DNA from: CAVURW01 sp963743595 | GTDB taxonomy: Bacteria; Verrucomicrobiota; Verrucomicrobiia; Methylacidiphilales; UBA1321 | Assembly: GCA_963743595.1 (NCBI GenBank) | Contig: CAVURW010000166.1 | Coordinates: 1 to 43,082 of the forward strand | Direction: 5' to 3' | DNA length: 43,082 bases | Shown: one piece after another, positions 1-8,496 of the stretch | How the letters are laid out: each line of letters starts with the position of its first letter | Numbering within the stretch: the stretch's first letter is position 1 | Notes under the pieces: generated by a model | Told to the model about the DNA's origin: nothing | Databases searched by the model: none | The model's input: the letters and a program-made list of their open reading frames with translations, nothing else | Made by a program: the position numbers and the translations under genes

Positions 1-675
1 GATGTCGGCACCGTGATGGAAGAGTACGCGAAACTCACCCAAAAAGTGGGCGAAACGTGTGCTCCCGACAAGGCCGAAAAAGCGCTCACGAACATCGTTA
101 AATCGACCGAGCTCAGTCCCGAGCCTGTCGAAGCGTTCGCCTCTGCAATTCGCGATATCGAAAGCGTCGATGCCCATGTCACGACCCTTCGCGATAAGTG
201 CGTCACGAATTGGGGCGGCACCGATCTGGGCGACGAGTACCTTCCGAAAAACAAGCTTACCGGGGCCATCGTGGAGCATTTCTTCCATCCCGAACACCAG
301 AACTCCAAGCACGGTGAACCCGATATCCGCGCGACGATAAAAGCCACAGAACGCGCCCTCTCAGCGCTCCATGGCGATAGCGATGCTGAGAGCAACCAGC
401 ACACCTGGGAACTTGCCTCAGAATTGGATCTCGCCGTGCCCTCAGCACTCGCTAAAGACCCGCAATTCAAACAGGCGGTCGATCGCATGTCCGAAGCCGT
501 CACCGATCAAGTGAGCCAAGGTCAAACGCCCCAGGTTCCCTCGCTGGAAGCGGTTCTTTCCGGAGCCGAGAAATTGGTGGTCAAGCAAGTGGTCGCTGAG
601 CACCTCGTGGTCGATACGGCTGCTCCGCATCGTGGCGGCGAAGAACACGGCTCTGAAAAAGTCGGCGGCGTTTAG
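1..675 (+). CDS. hypothetical protein, 5' truncated by window edge
   Basis: The frame is open from base 1 to a TAG at 673-675, so the true start probably lies outside the window; GTG at 13 and ATG at 16 are only internal candidates. The visible part (about 224 residues) is acidic, Ala/Glu/His-rich, with no signal peptide, membrane segment or motif I recognise. The composition suggests a mostly helical soluble protein. It faces the Thg1-like gene convergently, about 30 bp away. No function is assigned. Confidence 0.55.
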   Translation, partial: DVGTVMEEYAKLTQKVGETCAPDKAEKALTNIVKSTELSPEPVEAFASAIRDIESVDAHVTTLRDKCVTNWGGTDLGDEYLPKNKLTGAIVEHFFHPEHQNSKHGEPDIRATIKATERALSALHGDSDAESNQHTWELASELDLAVPSALAKDPQFKQAVDRMSEAVTDQVSQGQTPQVPSLEAVLSGAEKLVVKQVVAEHLVVDTAAPHRGGEEHGSEKVGGV

Positions 676-704
676 TATTTTTCGGTCTGTGTTCACGTAG
701 GGAT

Positions 705-1513
705 CTACTGTCGAACGACCACCGGTTTCCCGGAAAACAACACTTCAACACGATTCGCAATTGAAGCGAGCGGTGGCAAATCGAGCACGTCCAGCTCCGA
801 GCGCTCATACACGAAATCGGGCTCAGTCCGCGCGCGATGCTTTGGCGGTAAAGAAGCGATTTCTTCCACAGTAAATCTGCGGGAGACCTTCACCTGTCGC
901 ACGTAGGTGCCGCGCTTAAAAGAGCTGGTGTAATCATTCCAATTTACGCCTTTTTGAAAGAGCATTTCCTGCTTTTGGCTACCGCTTTTGTGATCAATTT
1001 GATTGGCCGAATAGTAGGCTCTCGCGGCCATGCTGATACTGTTTTTCGTTGCATCTAATTCGCGCCAGAGGAACGCATTCGCAGCTTCATCCAGGGTCGG
1101 CACCTGCCACGCGCGTGCGTCGAAAGTTGGCATACGCGAGGTATATTTCGGGTACCGCTCGGCGATCAGTTGGTTAAACCGGAGTGTCGTTAAAGACGCA
1201 AGATTCGAGACCATTTTCGTGATGCGTCCATCGAACCAAATTTGAGATTTAATGTCCGACGAATACCAATAAAGCGAAATCTCGTCGGACTGCGTGTAGC
1301 CTAAACCCCACCCGTCTCCTCCACCAAAAACTTGGCCGTCTCCACCATGATTCCCGAAAACGTGGCGTCGAATGGTCGCTCCATGCCACGCGTGAACTGA
1401 TGGAACGCGCGACCATCCATCCGCGCTAAAACCGGCAGCAGCGGCATGAATCGACGGTCCGCTTCTACGGCTTCATACCGCTTCATCCGATCTCCCAGTG
1501 CGTCTGCGGCCAT
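705..1513 (-). pseudogene. Thg1-like tRNA 3'-5' nucleotidyltransferase, frameshifted
   Basis: Two minus-strand frames join into one Thg1-family protein. Residues 1-69, starting at the ATG at 1513-1511, hold the catalytic motif DGRAFHQFTRG (metal-binding D33). The frame then hits TAG at 1303-1301. One base over, the reading resumes as GYTQSDEISLYWY (second metal-site motif SDE) and continues without a break to 705. Adding one base, most simply a fifth G to the GGGG run at 1309-1306, gives a 269-residue protein of normal family length. Thg1-like proteins add nucleotides to tRNA 5' ends in the 3'-5' direction; bacterial members are linked to tRNA 5'-end repair. The gene starts 7 bp after the FHA gene stop, so it was the last gene of that operon. 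The break is real or a homopolymer sequencing error; the family call is strong either way. Confidence 0.85.
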
Positions 1514-1520
1514 GGCTGTC

Positions 1521-2507
1521 CTACACCACAATTTGAAACACGAAACGCGTGCCCAGTTGTACGCTGTTTGAGCCGGGGTGAAGCTTGCCCGATTGATTAA
1601 ACGGGATATCGACGTTATTGATGATCACCGGGTTGCCGGTCGACGCCAGATTCAAAAGCGCGACGTCGCCGGAGGCGAATACGTCCACGCGAACGTGAGC
1701 GCGCGAGACGGTTTTATCGAGCTTAAAATGATCGCGTGCCACATCGCCTTCCCGACCAATGATGGAGCCATTGGCCAGCGGGAACTTGGCCCCGGACACA
1801 ATCAGCGTCGGTGTGGCGGGTACATGCGCCGTACTCGTAAAAACGGGCTCGTACGGCGCTGGTTCTGGTTGCTGCGTCGGCTGCGGCTCCACGGGAGCAC
1901 TTGAATCGACGAAATCATCCAGGGCAAAGGACTCGGTCGATTCTTGGGCGGGCTCGGAGACCGTCGCTGATTCCGGAGCCAGCGGTTCTGCGGGCGCTAC
2001 CGGCTCCGGGGCGGTGATCTTGATTTTCCCAGGCGGTGTTAGCAGCGGTGCCGCGGCAGGTTGCGCAGCCACGCGTGCAGCCACTTGGCTCGGTGAAGGG
2101 AGTGCGCTTTGCATAGAGGCGCCTGGAGATGCGTGCGCAGGCGGTTGGGCAGAGCGAACCTGACCCGGAGGCGGCAAGAGACTCATCGCCCCTGCGATAG
2201 CGGCTGTAGGTGTGGCTGGGGCCGGGGCCGTCTGCTGCTGGGGAGTGCGGACTTGTCCCGGAGCTGGCGGCATAAACGAAGGTGCGGCTTGCGCAGGAGG
2301 CTGCATTTGCGGCTGGATTTGCAGCGGCGCCTGCACCGGAGCCGAAACTTCCGGCAGAGGAGTCGGCGCTGCTTGCGTGGCCGGGGCTATCGAATCAGTC
2401 GAAACAATATTGCACAGGTGCTTGCTCATGCAGCTCATGGGCGAGCGCACGAAGACCTTGAATTCTTTGTGGCAGGAGAGGCAGACGAATTTGTTTTGCG
2501 GATTCAT
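1521..2507 (-). CDS. zinc-ribbon / FHA-domain protein
   Basis: From ATG 2507 the product has 328 residues. The N-terminus carries C9xxC12 and C26x5C32, a likely zinc-binding knuckle. A long Pro/Ala/Gln-rich linker (about residues 45-235) follows, then a C-terminal forkhead-associated domain with IGREGDV, then SRAHVRV and a final beta-rich stretch. FHA domains bind phosphothreonine peptides, and a Ser/Thr kinase gene occurs in this window at 37968-39533, though far away. No membrane segment is seen. A longer frame begins at TTG 2543, but ATG 2507 sits directly before the Cys motif and is preferred. It lies between the radical SAM gene (49 bp gap) and the Thg1-like gene (7 bp gap) and is probably cotranscribed with them. 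Confidence 0.8.
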   Translation of the reverse strand: MNPQNKFVCLSCHKEFKVFVRSPMSCMSKHLCNIVSTDSIAPATQAAPTPLPEVSAPVQAPLQIQPQMQPPAQAAPSFMPPAPGQVRTPQQQTAPAPATPTAAIAGAMSLLPPPGQVRSAQPPAHASPGASMQSALPSPSQVAARVAAQPAAAPLLTPPGKIKITAPEPVAPAEPLAPESATVSEPAQESTESFALDDFVDSSAPVEPQPTQQPEPAPYEPVFTSTAHVPATPTLIVSGAKFPLANGSIIGREGDVARDHFKLDKTVSRAHVRVDVFASGDVALLNLASTGNPVIINNVDIPFNQSGKLHPGSNSVQLGTRFVFQIVV

Positions 2508-2556
2508 CGGGGGTACGTTGCCACGAAGTCTGCGGAAGGACAAACGGTTTGGCGCG

Positions 2557-3174
2557 CTACGATGAAGCCGCTTCGTCTCGGCAACGCTGGGTCAAGTGCT
2601 CGATCTCCCCGCGCTTCGGGACGCCCGCCAGGAAAAGCGTGCCCTGGGAGTAATCGACCGTAAACCCGCGTGGCAATTGGTCCGCGTTCGCGTAGCGCGA
2701 TTTCGCCAGCTCCGTCAGCAGATGAATCTCCTGATTGGCCGAACCGACAAAGGGGCGCGGATCTTCCCGTTTCTCGACAAACGGTCCCGAGACGATCACA
2801 TCGGCCATTTTGAGGATTGCCGCGTGCTTTTTCTGGAGTCGGGCAAAGGTGTAGCCGGAATAGATGAGAAGATCGAGGGTGGGTGATTGCGTCCGTGCGC
2901 GTAGATGTTCGAGAAGATGCGCCAGTGCCTTCGGCTGATCAAACGGCTCGCCACCGGAGATGGTAATGCCCTCGCATTTATCAATCCAGCGCTCCAGTGT
3001 GGCGTAGAGCGCAGCGAGCGGTACCAGATGCTCGTCCGTGGCGACCCATGAATCGGGCACCAGACAGCCGGGGCAGTGGATGGAGCAGCCCTGGAACCAG
3101 ATGCCAATGCGCTTGCCGTACCCGAGCGTCGTGACGGGGTAATGCAGACGGTTCATGTGCAACGCGGGAATCAT
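2557..3174 (-). CDS. radical SAM protein, NrdG/activating-enzyme type
   Basis: This 205-residue protein carries the CX3CX2C iron-sulphur motif (C30, C34, C37 in GCSIHCPGC) and the SAM-binding GGEP motif in ISGGEPFDQP. Its length and order match the small activases of anaerobic ribonucleotide reductase and related glycyl-radical enzymes, which use a 4Fe-4S cluster and S-adenosylmethionine to make a radical. No anaerobic ribonucleotide reductase or other glycyl-radical enzyme gene is in the window, so its partner is unknown and it may do another radical reaction. Its ATG overlaps the stop of the upstream lipoprotein gene (ATGA, 3174-3171), which implies translational coupling. An internal Met at residue 7 is an alternative start. 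Confidence 0.85.
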   Translation of the reverse strand: MIPALHMNRLHYPVTTLGYGKRIGIWFQGCSIHCPGCLVPDSWVATDEHLVPLAALYATLERWIDKCEGITISGGEPFDQPKALAHLLEHLRARTQSPTLDLLIYSGYTFARLQKKHAAILKMADVIVSGPFVEKREDPRPFVGSANQEIHLLTELAKSRYANADQLPRGFTVDYSQGTLFLAGVPKRGEIEHLTQRCRDEAASS

Positions 3175-3677
3175 GGCGAAGGATTGCCGGTGCTGATCTC
3201 GATGGGGATGGGCGGCGGCAGCGTGGGAATCTGCGGATGCGCCGTGGGGGCTGGCGTCGTCTCTACCGGAATGGCCCTCGGTGCGGGCGTTGCCGCGGCA
3301 ACGCTCGAAGCAGTGTCGGAAGGCTTAGAGCTGCGGGGCTTGGAGGCAGATGTGGACGCGGTGGTCTTCGAAGCAGGGGCGGTCGTCGGTTTTGTGGAAA
3401 AAGTCTGGGTAATGATCGGTGTGGCGGCGTTGCTATCGCCCGATTGCATGCGGAGATACTCCAGCTGCGCGCTCTGTTGCGCTTGCTCCGGGGTGGCCCC
3501 CATATTCTCATAAGCGGTGGTGTGCGTCTGAACCCAATCTTGCTGAGGAGCCGGGCCGCTGTAGTTGACTAAAGCCGGCGGCGGCAGATTTACCTGAACC
3601 TTGGGAGCGGAGCTGCCACATGAGGTGAGCAGTGGCAACGCAGCGCTTGCCAGGAAAACGAAGATAAACGGCCTCAT
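3171..3677 (-). CDS. small Pro/Thr/Ala-rich lipoprotein
   Basis: From ATG 3677 the 168-residue product begins with a clear lipoprotein signal, MRPFIFVFLASAALPLLTSC, with lipobox LTSC and lipidated C20. The mature part starts with a Pro-rich segment, then a short helical stretch rich in Gln and Glu, then a low-complexity Thr/Ala/Ser/Pro tail. No enzymatic motif is visible. The frame extends upstream to 3800, but the signal peptide fixes the start. Its stop overlaps the start of the radical SAM gene. It is likely anchored to a membrane facing the periplasm; its role is unknown. Confidence 0.7.
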   Translation of the reverse strand: MRPFIFVFLASAALPLLTSCGSSAPKVQVNLPPPALVNYSGPAPQQDWVQTHTTAYENMGATPEQAQQSAQLEYLRMQSGDSNAATPIITQTFSTKPTTAPASKTTASTSASKPRSSKPSDTASSVAAATPAPRAIPVETTPAPTAHPQIPTLPPPIPIEISTGNPSP

Positions 3678-3735
3678 AACGACCGCATGATAACCGAAAA
3701 AGGAAGAGTCGGGTAGTGCTCCTGTCCGGCCAAGC

Positions 3736-4248
3736 TTAAACTCTCTCGATCCACGCATCAATATCCTGGCAGGTCTCTCGGGCGGGCAGCGTGATTTCAT
3801 TACCTACCTGCGGAATCGTGACTTGAAACGTCTCTGTGACCCACTGCTGAAATGCAGCGGGCGCGCCCATCTTGGTAGGTGGCAGCGTAAGATCATCGAT
3901 AAACAGCTCTCCGTAGCCAATGGCCAACAACCGCAAGAAGTCTCGGAAATTTTTCGTTAGAACACCTCGGTCGCCCTCGGACTCCAGGTAAACAATGATC
4001 TCTTGTCCATCATCCTGCTGCCAAACACAGTACATGGTCCCGTCTGAGCCCGCCCCGAATATCCCGAAACGTGAGACGACCCTATCATGCCCGAACCAAT
4101 AATGCAGCGTGGTGTAACTCTGGGCACTCAATTTGAACAAACCGCTAATCGGATACCCGTTTTCTTGCACCCATTTACAGAGCAACTCCAGCTCTGCAGG
4201 TACCCGAATGCCCGGTGGAAAACCGGCAACGATTTTTGAGAATTCCAT
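3736..4248 (-). CDS. SMI1/KNR4 (SUKH)-like protein
   Basis: The region from ATG 4248 encodes 170 residues resembling SUKH-superfamily proteins: an N-terminal helix after a Pro-Pro pair, a central beta-rich part with the FGxxGxGxxYCVW pattern, then a segment like YLESEGDRGVLTKNF and a C-terminal helical half. SUKH proteins are often immunity proteins against polymorphic toxins, but orphan copies are common. No toxin gene adjoins it. The open frame continues upstream past 4248, overlapping the divergent gene at 4342, so the start could lie somewhat earlier; 4248 is the first good ATG. The assignment rests on pattern similarity, not on catalytic residues. Confidence 0.6.
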   Translation of the reverse strand: MEFSKIVAGFPPGIRVPAELELLCKWVQENGYPISGLFKLSAQSYTTLHYWFGHDRVVSRFGIFGAGSDGTMYCVWQQDDGQEIIVYLESEGDRGVLTKNFRDFLRLLAIGYGELFIDDLTLPPTKMGAPAAFQQWVTETFQVTIPQVGNEITLPARETCQDIDAWIERV

Positions 4249-4341
4249 GGCTGAGCCTAGGGATTCGCACAACCGTTCGTCAATGAACCCGCTCAAAAGA
4301 ATCCCGCTGGCAAATTTTTGAACTCGTAGCAGACTAACAGG

Positions 4342-5757
4342 ATGAAACCAATCTCTTCGCAGGCGATGGTGCTCTCGACCCAGGAAAAGGCTCGGCAGGT
4401 TAACCTGGATCGGCGGTTCTACGGCACATTCGCTGAGATCGGGGCGGGGCAAGAGGTGGCACGCTGGTTTTTCGTGGTCGGCGGAGCCTCTGGCACGATT
4501 GCCAAGACGATCTCTGCGTATGACATGACCTTTTCCGACGCCATTTACGGCAAGGGCGAGCGCTACGTGAGCAAAACACGGCTGGTGAACATGCTCGATT
4601 ACGAGTTTGCCCTGCTCCTGGAGCGCTTGAACGAGAAACGCGGCAAAGACACCTCATTCTTCACATTTGCCAACACCGTTTCCGCGCGGAATTACGCCGG
4701 CACGAATGAGTGCCACGGCTGGATGGGCGTCAAATTTCAATTGCAGCCCCAAGCGCACCCGAACGATATCTACATGCACGTGAACATGCTGGATAAAGAG
4801 AACGTCCAGCAGCAGGACGCGCTCGGAATCCTAGGCGTGAACCTCATTCACGGTGCCTTCTATTTCCACAGTGAACCGGAAAAGTTCATTGCGAATCTCT
4901 TGGATGGCCTCTCCACCAGCCGAATCGAAGTCGACATGCTTCAGTTCCGTGGACCCTATTTCCGAAATGTGGATAACCGCTTACTCAGTCTGCAACTCGT
5001 GGAACAGGGTCTCTCGAACGCCACGCTTATCGGTGCGGAGGGTGAGGTGCTCCAGCCTTCCGAGGTGTTTCACAAGAAGCCCATCCTGATCGAGCGCGGC
5101 AGCTTTCGTCCCGTGACTAACGTGAACATCGACATGCTGGACGGCGCGCGCGAGCATTTCCTGGAAGATGCCGATCTCAAAGATGGCGAGGCCGTGGAGA
5201 TCATGGAAATCACCATGCGAAACCTCCTCAGCTGCGGCGTTTTGGATCACAGCGATTTCCTGGCACGTGCCGATACGATTAATGCGGTGGGAAAAATGGT
5301 GCTCATCTCGAATTACGCGGAATACTACAAGCTGGCCGCCTACCTGCAGCGCTACTCCAAGCGCAAGATCGGCATCGTCATGGGCATCCCGAATTTGCGG
5401 GAAGTCTTCGACGAAAAGTATTACGAGGGGCTGGAGGGCGGCATTCTGGAATCGTTCGGGCGTCTGTTCAAAAACGACCTTAAGCTCTACGTCTACCCCT
5501 ATCTAGACCCCAGCATGAACCTGCTCACCACGGTCAACGAAATGGAAGTGCCCCCGAATCTGGTCCATCTCTACAAGCACCTGCTCGAAAACAAGTTCAT
5601 CGAGCCCATTGCCGATTATAAAAAAGAATACCTCGGCATCTTTTCCCGACACGTGCTCACCAAGATCCGGGAGCACGATCACAGCTGGGAAGAGATGGTC
5701 CCCAAAGAGGTGGCCGAGCGAATCAAAGAACGCCGCTTTTTCGGGTACAAACACTAA
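4342..5757 (+). CDS. conserved protein of unknown function (471 residues)
   Basis: A complete gene starts at ATG 4342; ATG 4366 is a second option. The protein has no signal peptide and no membrane helix, and looks cytosolic with mixed alpha/beta structure. Recognisable stretches include FFVVGGASGTIAKTISAYDM near the start and NDIYMHVNMLDKENVQQQDA in the first half. From memory, proteins of this type are widespread, are sometimes found near NAD-cofactor genes and carry misleading receptor names in databases; nothing in the sequence supports a barrel receptor. The conserved look and length say it is real, but I cannot name a reaction. Confidence 0.75.
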   Translation: MKPISSQAMVLSTQEKARQVNLDRRFYGTFAEIGAGQEVARWFFVVGGASGTIAKTISAYDMTFSDAIYGKGERYVSKTRLVNMLDYEFALLLERLNEKRGKDTSFFTFANTVSARNYAGTNECHGWMGVKFQLQPQAHPNDIYMHVNMLDKENVQQQDALGILGVNLIHGAFYFHSEPEKFIANLLDGLSTSRIEVDMLQFRGPYFRNVDNRLLSLQLVEQGLSNATLIGAEGEVLQPSEVFHKKPILIERGSFRPVTNVNIDMLDGAREHFLEDADLKDGEAVEIMEITMRNLLSCGVLDHSDFLARADTINAVGKMVLISNYAEYYKLAAYLQRYSKRKIGIVMGIPNLREVFDEKYYEGLEGGILESFGRLFKNDLKLYVYPYLDPSMNLLTTVNEMEVPPNLVHLYKHLLENKFIEPIADYKKEYLGIFSRHVLTKIREHDHSWEEMVPKEVAERIKERRFFGYKH

Positions 5758-5766
5758 GGCAATTCA

Positions 5767-5886
5767 ATGTGGGTTATCCTCGTGCTGGAAATAATCGGAT
5801 ATCTGGTCTACTACGGTCTCGTAAAAAGTGACCTTGGCCCTATCGATCATCCGCGCGGCAAACCTAAAGACGAGCGCCCTGAATAA
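5767..5886 (+). CDS. possible 39-residue single-pass membrane protein
   Basis: Nine bases after the preceding stop, an ATG opens a 39-codon frame. It begins MWVILVLEIIGYLVYYGLV, one membrane helix, followed by a charged tail rich in Asp, Lys, Arg and Pro. The close spacing suggests cotranscription with the 471-residue gene. No strong Shine-Dalgarno sequence is visible and I do not recognise the protein, so it remains a candidate. Confidence 0.4.
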   Translation: MWVILVLEIIGYLVYYGLVKSDLGPIDHPRGKPKDERPE

Positions 5887-5926
5887 TATCGCCCGCACAA
5901 CTCCTTGTGCTATACCAGAATCACCG

Positions 5927-6034
5927 ATGACCTACTTCGCTTACCTCATCCTCATCAAACTCGCGCGCGCCACGATTCGCGGTCTTCGTCGCGTGCTGCG
6001 CTGGGCTTTCGGAAAACGAAAAAATGTAGCGTAG
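5927..6034 (+). CDS. possible 35-residue cationic membrane peptide
   Basis: From ATG 5927 the frame encodes a hydrophobic start (MTYFAYLILIKLA) and an Arg/Lys-rich tail. The frame is open further up to 5828, but no better start is seen. It ends 18 bp before the dioxygenase gene. The amphipathic, cationic composition could be a small membrane or toxin-like peptide, or chance. There is no family match. Confidence 0.25.
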   Translation: MTYFAYLILIKLARATIRGLRRVLRWAFGKRKNVA

Positions 6035-6052
6035 AGCCCTGGCACAAATGCC

Positions 6053-6640
6053 ATGAACCGCACTCTTAAACAGCTGGACGAAGGAGTTTTCACGGTATCC
6101 CACGTCTTCTCTCCAGAGGAATGCCGAGAGCTGATACAAAGGGCAGAAGCGATTGGGTTTGAGGCCGCTTCGGTACGTATGCCGGACGGTGCGCAGATGA
6201 TGCCCAAAATCAGAAACAACGATCGCGCTGCGCTCACGGACCCAGAACTTTCACTCGAGATGTGGCACCGCATCGAACCCTTCTTACCGGTATTGGATGG
6301 GTGCGCGCCGTGCGGTGTCGATCCGCAGCTTCGTTTTTACCGATACGTTCCCGGTCAGCAGTTCAAGCAGCACAAGGACGGCGCCGTTACCAATGACCTG
6401 GGGCAAACCACTAAATTGTCATATCTGATCTATCTAAACGATGATTGTGAAGGTGGATCAACCGTATTTACCGATTATCGTGAAATCGACGGAAAGCGCG
6501 AGAAAGTCGAAATAATCGTTTCACCGGAAATCGGATCGGCGTTGCTCTTTCGCCATGAGCGTTGGCATGAAGGTAAGCTGGTTACCTCAGGGTCCAAGTA
6601 CGTGCTCCGGAGCGACGTTTTCTATACAAAGCCTGTATAG
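6053..6640 (+). CDS. 2OG-Fe(II) dioxygenase, prolyl 4-hydroxylase-like
   Basis: This 195-residue protein has the complete facial triad of the family: H107 and D109 in FKQHKDG, distal H172 in RWHEG, and R186 (VLRSDVFY) to bind 2-oxoglutarate. The double-stranded beta-helix core spans about residues 90-193, which is normal length for bacterial members. Such enzymes hydroxylate protein side chains, or sometimes small molecules, using O2, Fe(II) and 2-oxoglutarate; the substrate cannot be read from the sequence. There is no signal peptide, so it acts in the cytosol. The stop codon lies inside a short inverted repeat at 6622-6640. Confidence 0.88.
   Translation: MNRTLKQLDEGVFTVSHVFSPEECRELIQRAEAIGFEAASVRMPDGAQMMPKIRNNDRAALTDPELSLEMWHRIEPFLPVLDGCAPCGVDPQLRFYRYVPGQQFKQHKDGAVTNDLGQTTKLSYLIYLNDDCEGGSTVFTDYREIDGKREKVEIIVSPEIGSALLFRHERWHEGKLVTSGSKYVLRSDVFYTKPV
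6622..6640. terminator. hairpin across the dioxygenase stop codon
   Basis: Perfect 7-bp arms CTATACA (6622-6628) and TGTATAG (6634-6640) enclose the loop AAGCC, and the second arm ends in the stop codon TAG. An AT-rich stretch with several T residues follows. It may be a weak terminator or an mRNA 3' hairpin; the stem is AT-rich and no long T run is present. Confidence 0.3.
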
Positions 6641-6644
6641 TTAT

Positions 6645-6666
6645 ATTTAAACAGAATTTAAACAGA
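6645..6666. repeat. tandem 11-bp duplication
   Basis: ATTTAAACAGA occurs twice back to back (6645-6655 and 6656-6666) just after the dioxygenase stop. It marks the left edge of the polysaccharide cluster, where base composition changes. It may be a slippage duplication; no function is evident. Confidence 0.6.
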
Positions 6667-6735
6667 AATGATCTCCTGAATTCGGTTGAACAAGAACAAT
6701 GTCATGAGTTAGACCATTCATCATTTATTATGAAA

Positions 6736-6903
6736 CTATTTCTTGTCAACAGGAAAGATTGCTGAAGTACCTGGCAGTAACCGATCCTGAAGCCGAGCAC
6801 CAAGCTTACGGGCAGATAGCTGATTCGCGATCTTTGGCGGCAAAAAGATCTCGGGGTGTTTGAGGACCATTTTACAGGTCAGGTGACGCAGGCCATTCCT
6901 CAC
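6736..6903 (-). CDS. possible 55-residue protein or gene remnant
   Basis: The minus-strand frame from GTG 6903 to TAG 6736 encodes a basic peptide with a coding-like middle (HPEIFLPPKIANQLSARKLG). It lies 36 bp downstream of the GH27 stop on the same strand. No domain is recognised. Length and position suit either a small gene cotranscribed with GH27 or a fragment left at the edge of an inserted cluster. Confidence 0.25.
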   Translation of the reverse strand: MRNGLRHLTCKMVLKHPEIFLPPKIANQLSARKLGARLQDRLLPGTSAIFPVDKK

Positions 6904-6939
6904 CCCTGAGCATTGGATTACTCCTTTCGGCGGGACCTA

Positions 6940-8496
6940 CTACCGAGCAGCAGTGAGACGCAGTAATGCCATTTGATGGCTGCGCAAATTTCTGGAAATA
7001 GAGCCTGTCGCCGATTCTTCCAATTTGCCTGTCCAAACATTGCAAACCGTTTGGGCAGACGTCAACCCCAGGAATCGGAAGTCACAGGTGACGGTGGCAT
7101 TTGCGCTTCCTTTGTTGAGTAATCCAACGGCAAGCGATCCATCAGCCAACGGCTTGGCCCACACTTCCTGATTTCCAATTCGCATGACCATGATGCCTTG
7201 CACTCCTTTCGGATCCTGGTTGATTGCAATGGCCCCGGGATTAGTAAGAATGTTGACCGCCTCCGGGCTGATAGAGCGCAAATCTGTGGCAATGGTCAAT
7301 GGAGAGGCCATTAGACACCACAAACCGAACTGCGATTGCCATTCATCGTTGTTCATCCCTTTAAATCCCACCTCGAGATAATCCGGGTCGTTCCAGTGTC
7401 CCGGACCGGCATATTCCGCAACGCAGTCATTTCGTTCCGCAGCGGTATAAGCGCCGAGGCCGTTCTCGGAATCATGCTCCCAAAAACCGCCAAAGTTGAT
7501 ATCAAACCCGGTTCTCCACGTTTGAGCGTCTATTCCCGGCGCCCATTCCCAAGGCTGATGTGCTCCCCACTCACAGACATTAAAAATGATCCTGGAGCCA
7601 GCAAGTCGAAACGCCTTTGCAAAAGACGCATTCGACTTTGGATCGCTATAGTCGTATTTGATGAGGCCGACATGCCAGTCCATGAAGGTTTTTGCAGCCT
7701 TCGCCTCGTTCTTATCGCCCACCCACGCCGGTTTTGAGTATATTCCCAGTATTAATCCCCTGGCAGTCATTTTGTCAGCGACTGCCTCTATTCCATTCGG
7801 GAATTTCTTACGATCATAACGGGGTGTGCCATCGTCGTCCCTAACTTTAGCTTGATCCTGCCAACCATCGTCCAAACCCACTACAGTATATCCCGCATCT
7901 TTCAGCCCAAGATCAAGCATCCGCTGCGCATTATCCATCACCACTTTCTCATCAATGTTCCTTTGCAATGAATACCAGTTATTCCAACCCATCGGTGGTT
8001 TCGGGGCGATTCCCTCCGTATCCGCAGGCGGTGAGGGCCACACAGCACTTTGAGCGTCCACAAACCTGCCCTTAACCCATGCGATTTTGATTGAGGCTGT
8101 TACCTGATCAGCACCGCTTACCAGTTCCACTTTTTGTCCCTCAATTACAGGAACCCTGAACCGGACGCCCCTTCTCCAGGAATGAATCGGAAGTGGTCCG
8201 GTATCAAACATGACATGTCCATTGACCCGGATTTGCGCTGAGAATGTTCCCGGTCCCGTTTTCGGTTCTTCAGCAACCCGTCCGACGAAGCCATCCAACC
8301 GTACCGCCCCTGCTGGAGCGATTTCCGTCAAAACTTCTCCAGGAGCCGTAACCACGACATCCTCATAGGGGATGTATCCAACGGAAGCCTTATGTACAAC
8401 TTTGGAGGCGAACAAGGATGATAATGAGACCTCTCCCGCTTGAGCGAGACCGGAAGAAAGGTGGCAGACGATAATTGCGGAAATGAGCTTTTTCAT
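6940..8496 (-). CDS. GH27 alpha-galactosidase with N-terminal NPCBM-like domain, exported
   Basis: This 518-residue protein starts with a Sec signal peptide (MKKLISAIIVCHLSSGLAQA). Residues about 22-145 form a beta-sandwich like the NPCBM carbohydrate-binding domain. The GH27 barrel begins at PPMGWNNWYSLQ (168-178). LDDGW (208-212), the nucleophile in LIKYDYSD (D282), the probable acid/base in WRTGFDI (D332) and WNDPDYLEVG (368-377) follow. A C-terminal beta domain closes the protein. The enzyme should release terminal alpha-galactosyl (possibly other alpha-linked) residues from extracellular polysaccharide or oligosaccharide in the periplasm. It is divergent from the XylR/AraC-type regulator gene, which likely controls it. 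Confidence 0.92.
   Translation of the reverse strand: MKKLISAIIVCHLSSGLAQAGEVSLSSLFASKVVHKASVGYIPYEDVVVTAPGEVLTEIAPAGAVRLDGFVGRVAEEPKTGPGTFSAQIRVNGHVMFDTGPLPIHSWRRGVRFRVPVIEGQKVELVSGADQVTASIKIAWVKGRFVDAQSAVWPSPPADTEGIAPKPPMGWNNWYSLQRNIDEKVVMDNAQRMLDLGLKDAGYTVVGLDDGWQDQAKVRDDDGTPRYDRKKFPNGIEAVADKMTARGLILGIYSKPAWVGDKNEAKAAKTFMDWHVGLIKYDYSDPKSNASFAKAFRLAGSRIIFNVCEWGAHQPWEWAPGIDAQTWRTGFDINFGGFWEHDSENGLGAYTAAERNDCVAEYAGPGHWNDPDYLEVGFKGMNNDEWQSQFGLWCLMASPLTIATDLRSISPEAVNILTNPGAIAINQDPKGVQGIMVMRIGNQEVWAKPLADGSLAVGLLNKGSANATVTCDFRFLGLTSAQTVCNVWTGKLEESATGSISRNLRSHQMALLRLTAAR

Larger units (their letters stand above)
6641..6939. other. intergenic spacer at left border of the polysaccharide cluster
   Basis: About 300 bp between convergent genes. 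It contains the 11-bp tandem repeat and a minus-strand frame (6903 to 6736, GTG start, 55 codons) that reads like coding sequence (LKHPEIFLPPKIANQLSARK). A possible ribosome site AAGGAG lies about 20 bp upstream of that GTG. I do not recognise the peptide; it could be a small gene or the remains of a larger one. No terminator with a T run and no RNA gene were seen. Confidence 0.4.

Noticed and set aside
4342..5757. TonB-dependent receptor
   Set aside because: Homologues may carry this name, but there is no signal peptide, plug or barrel pattern in the 471-residue protein.
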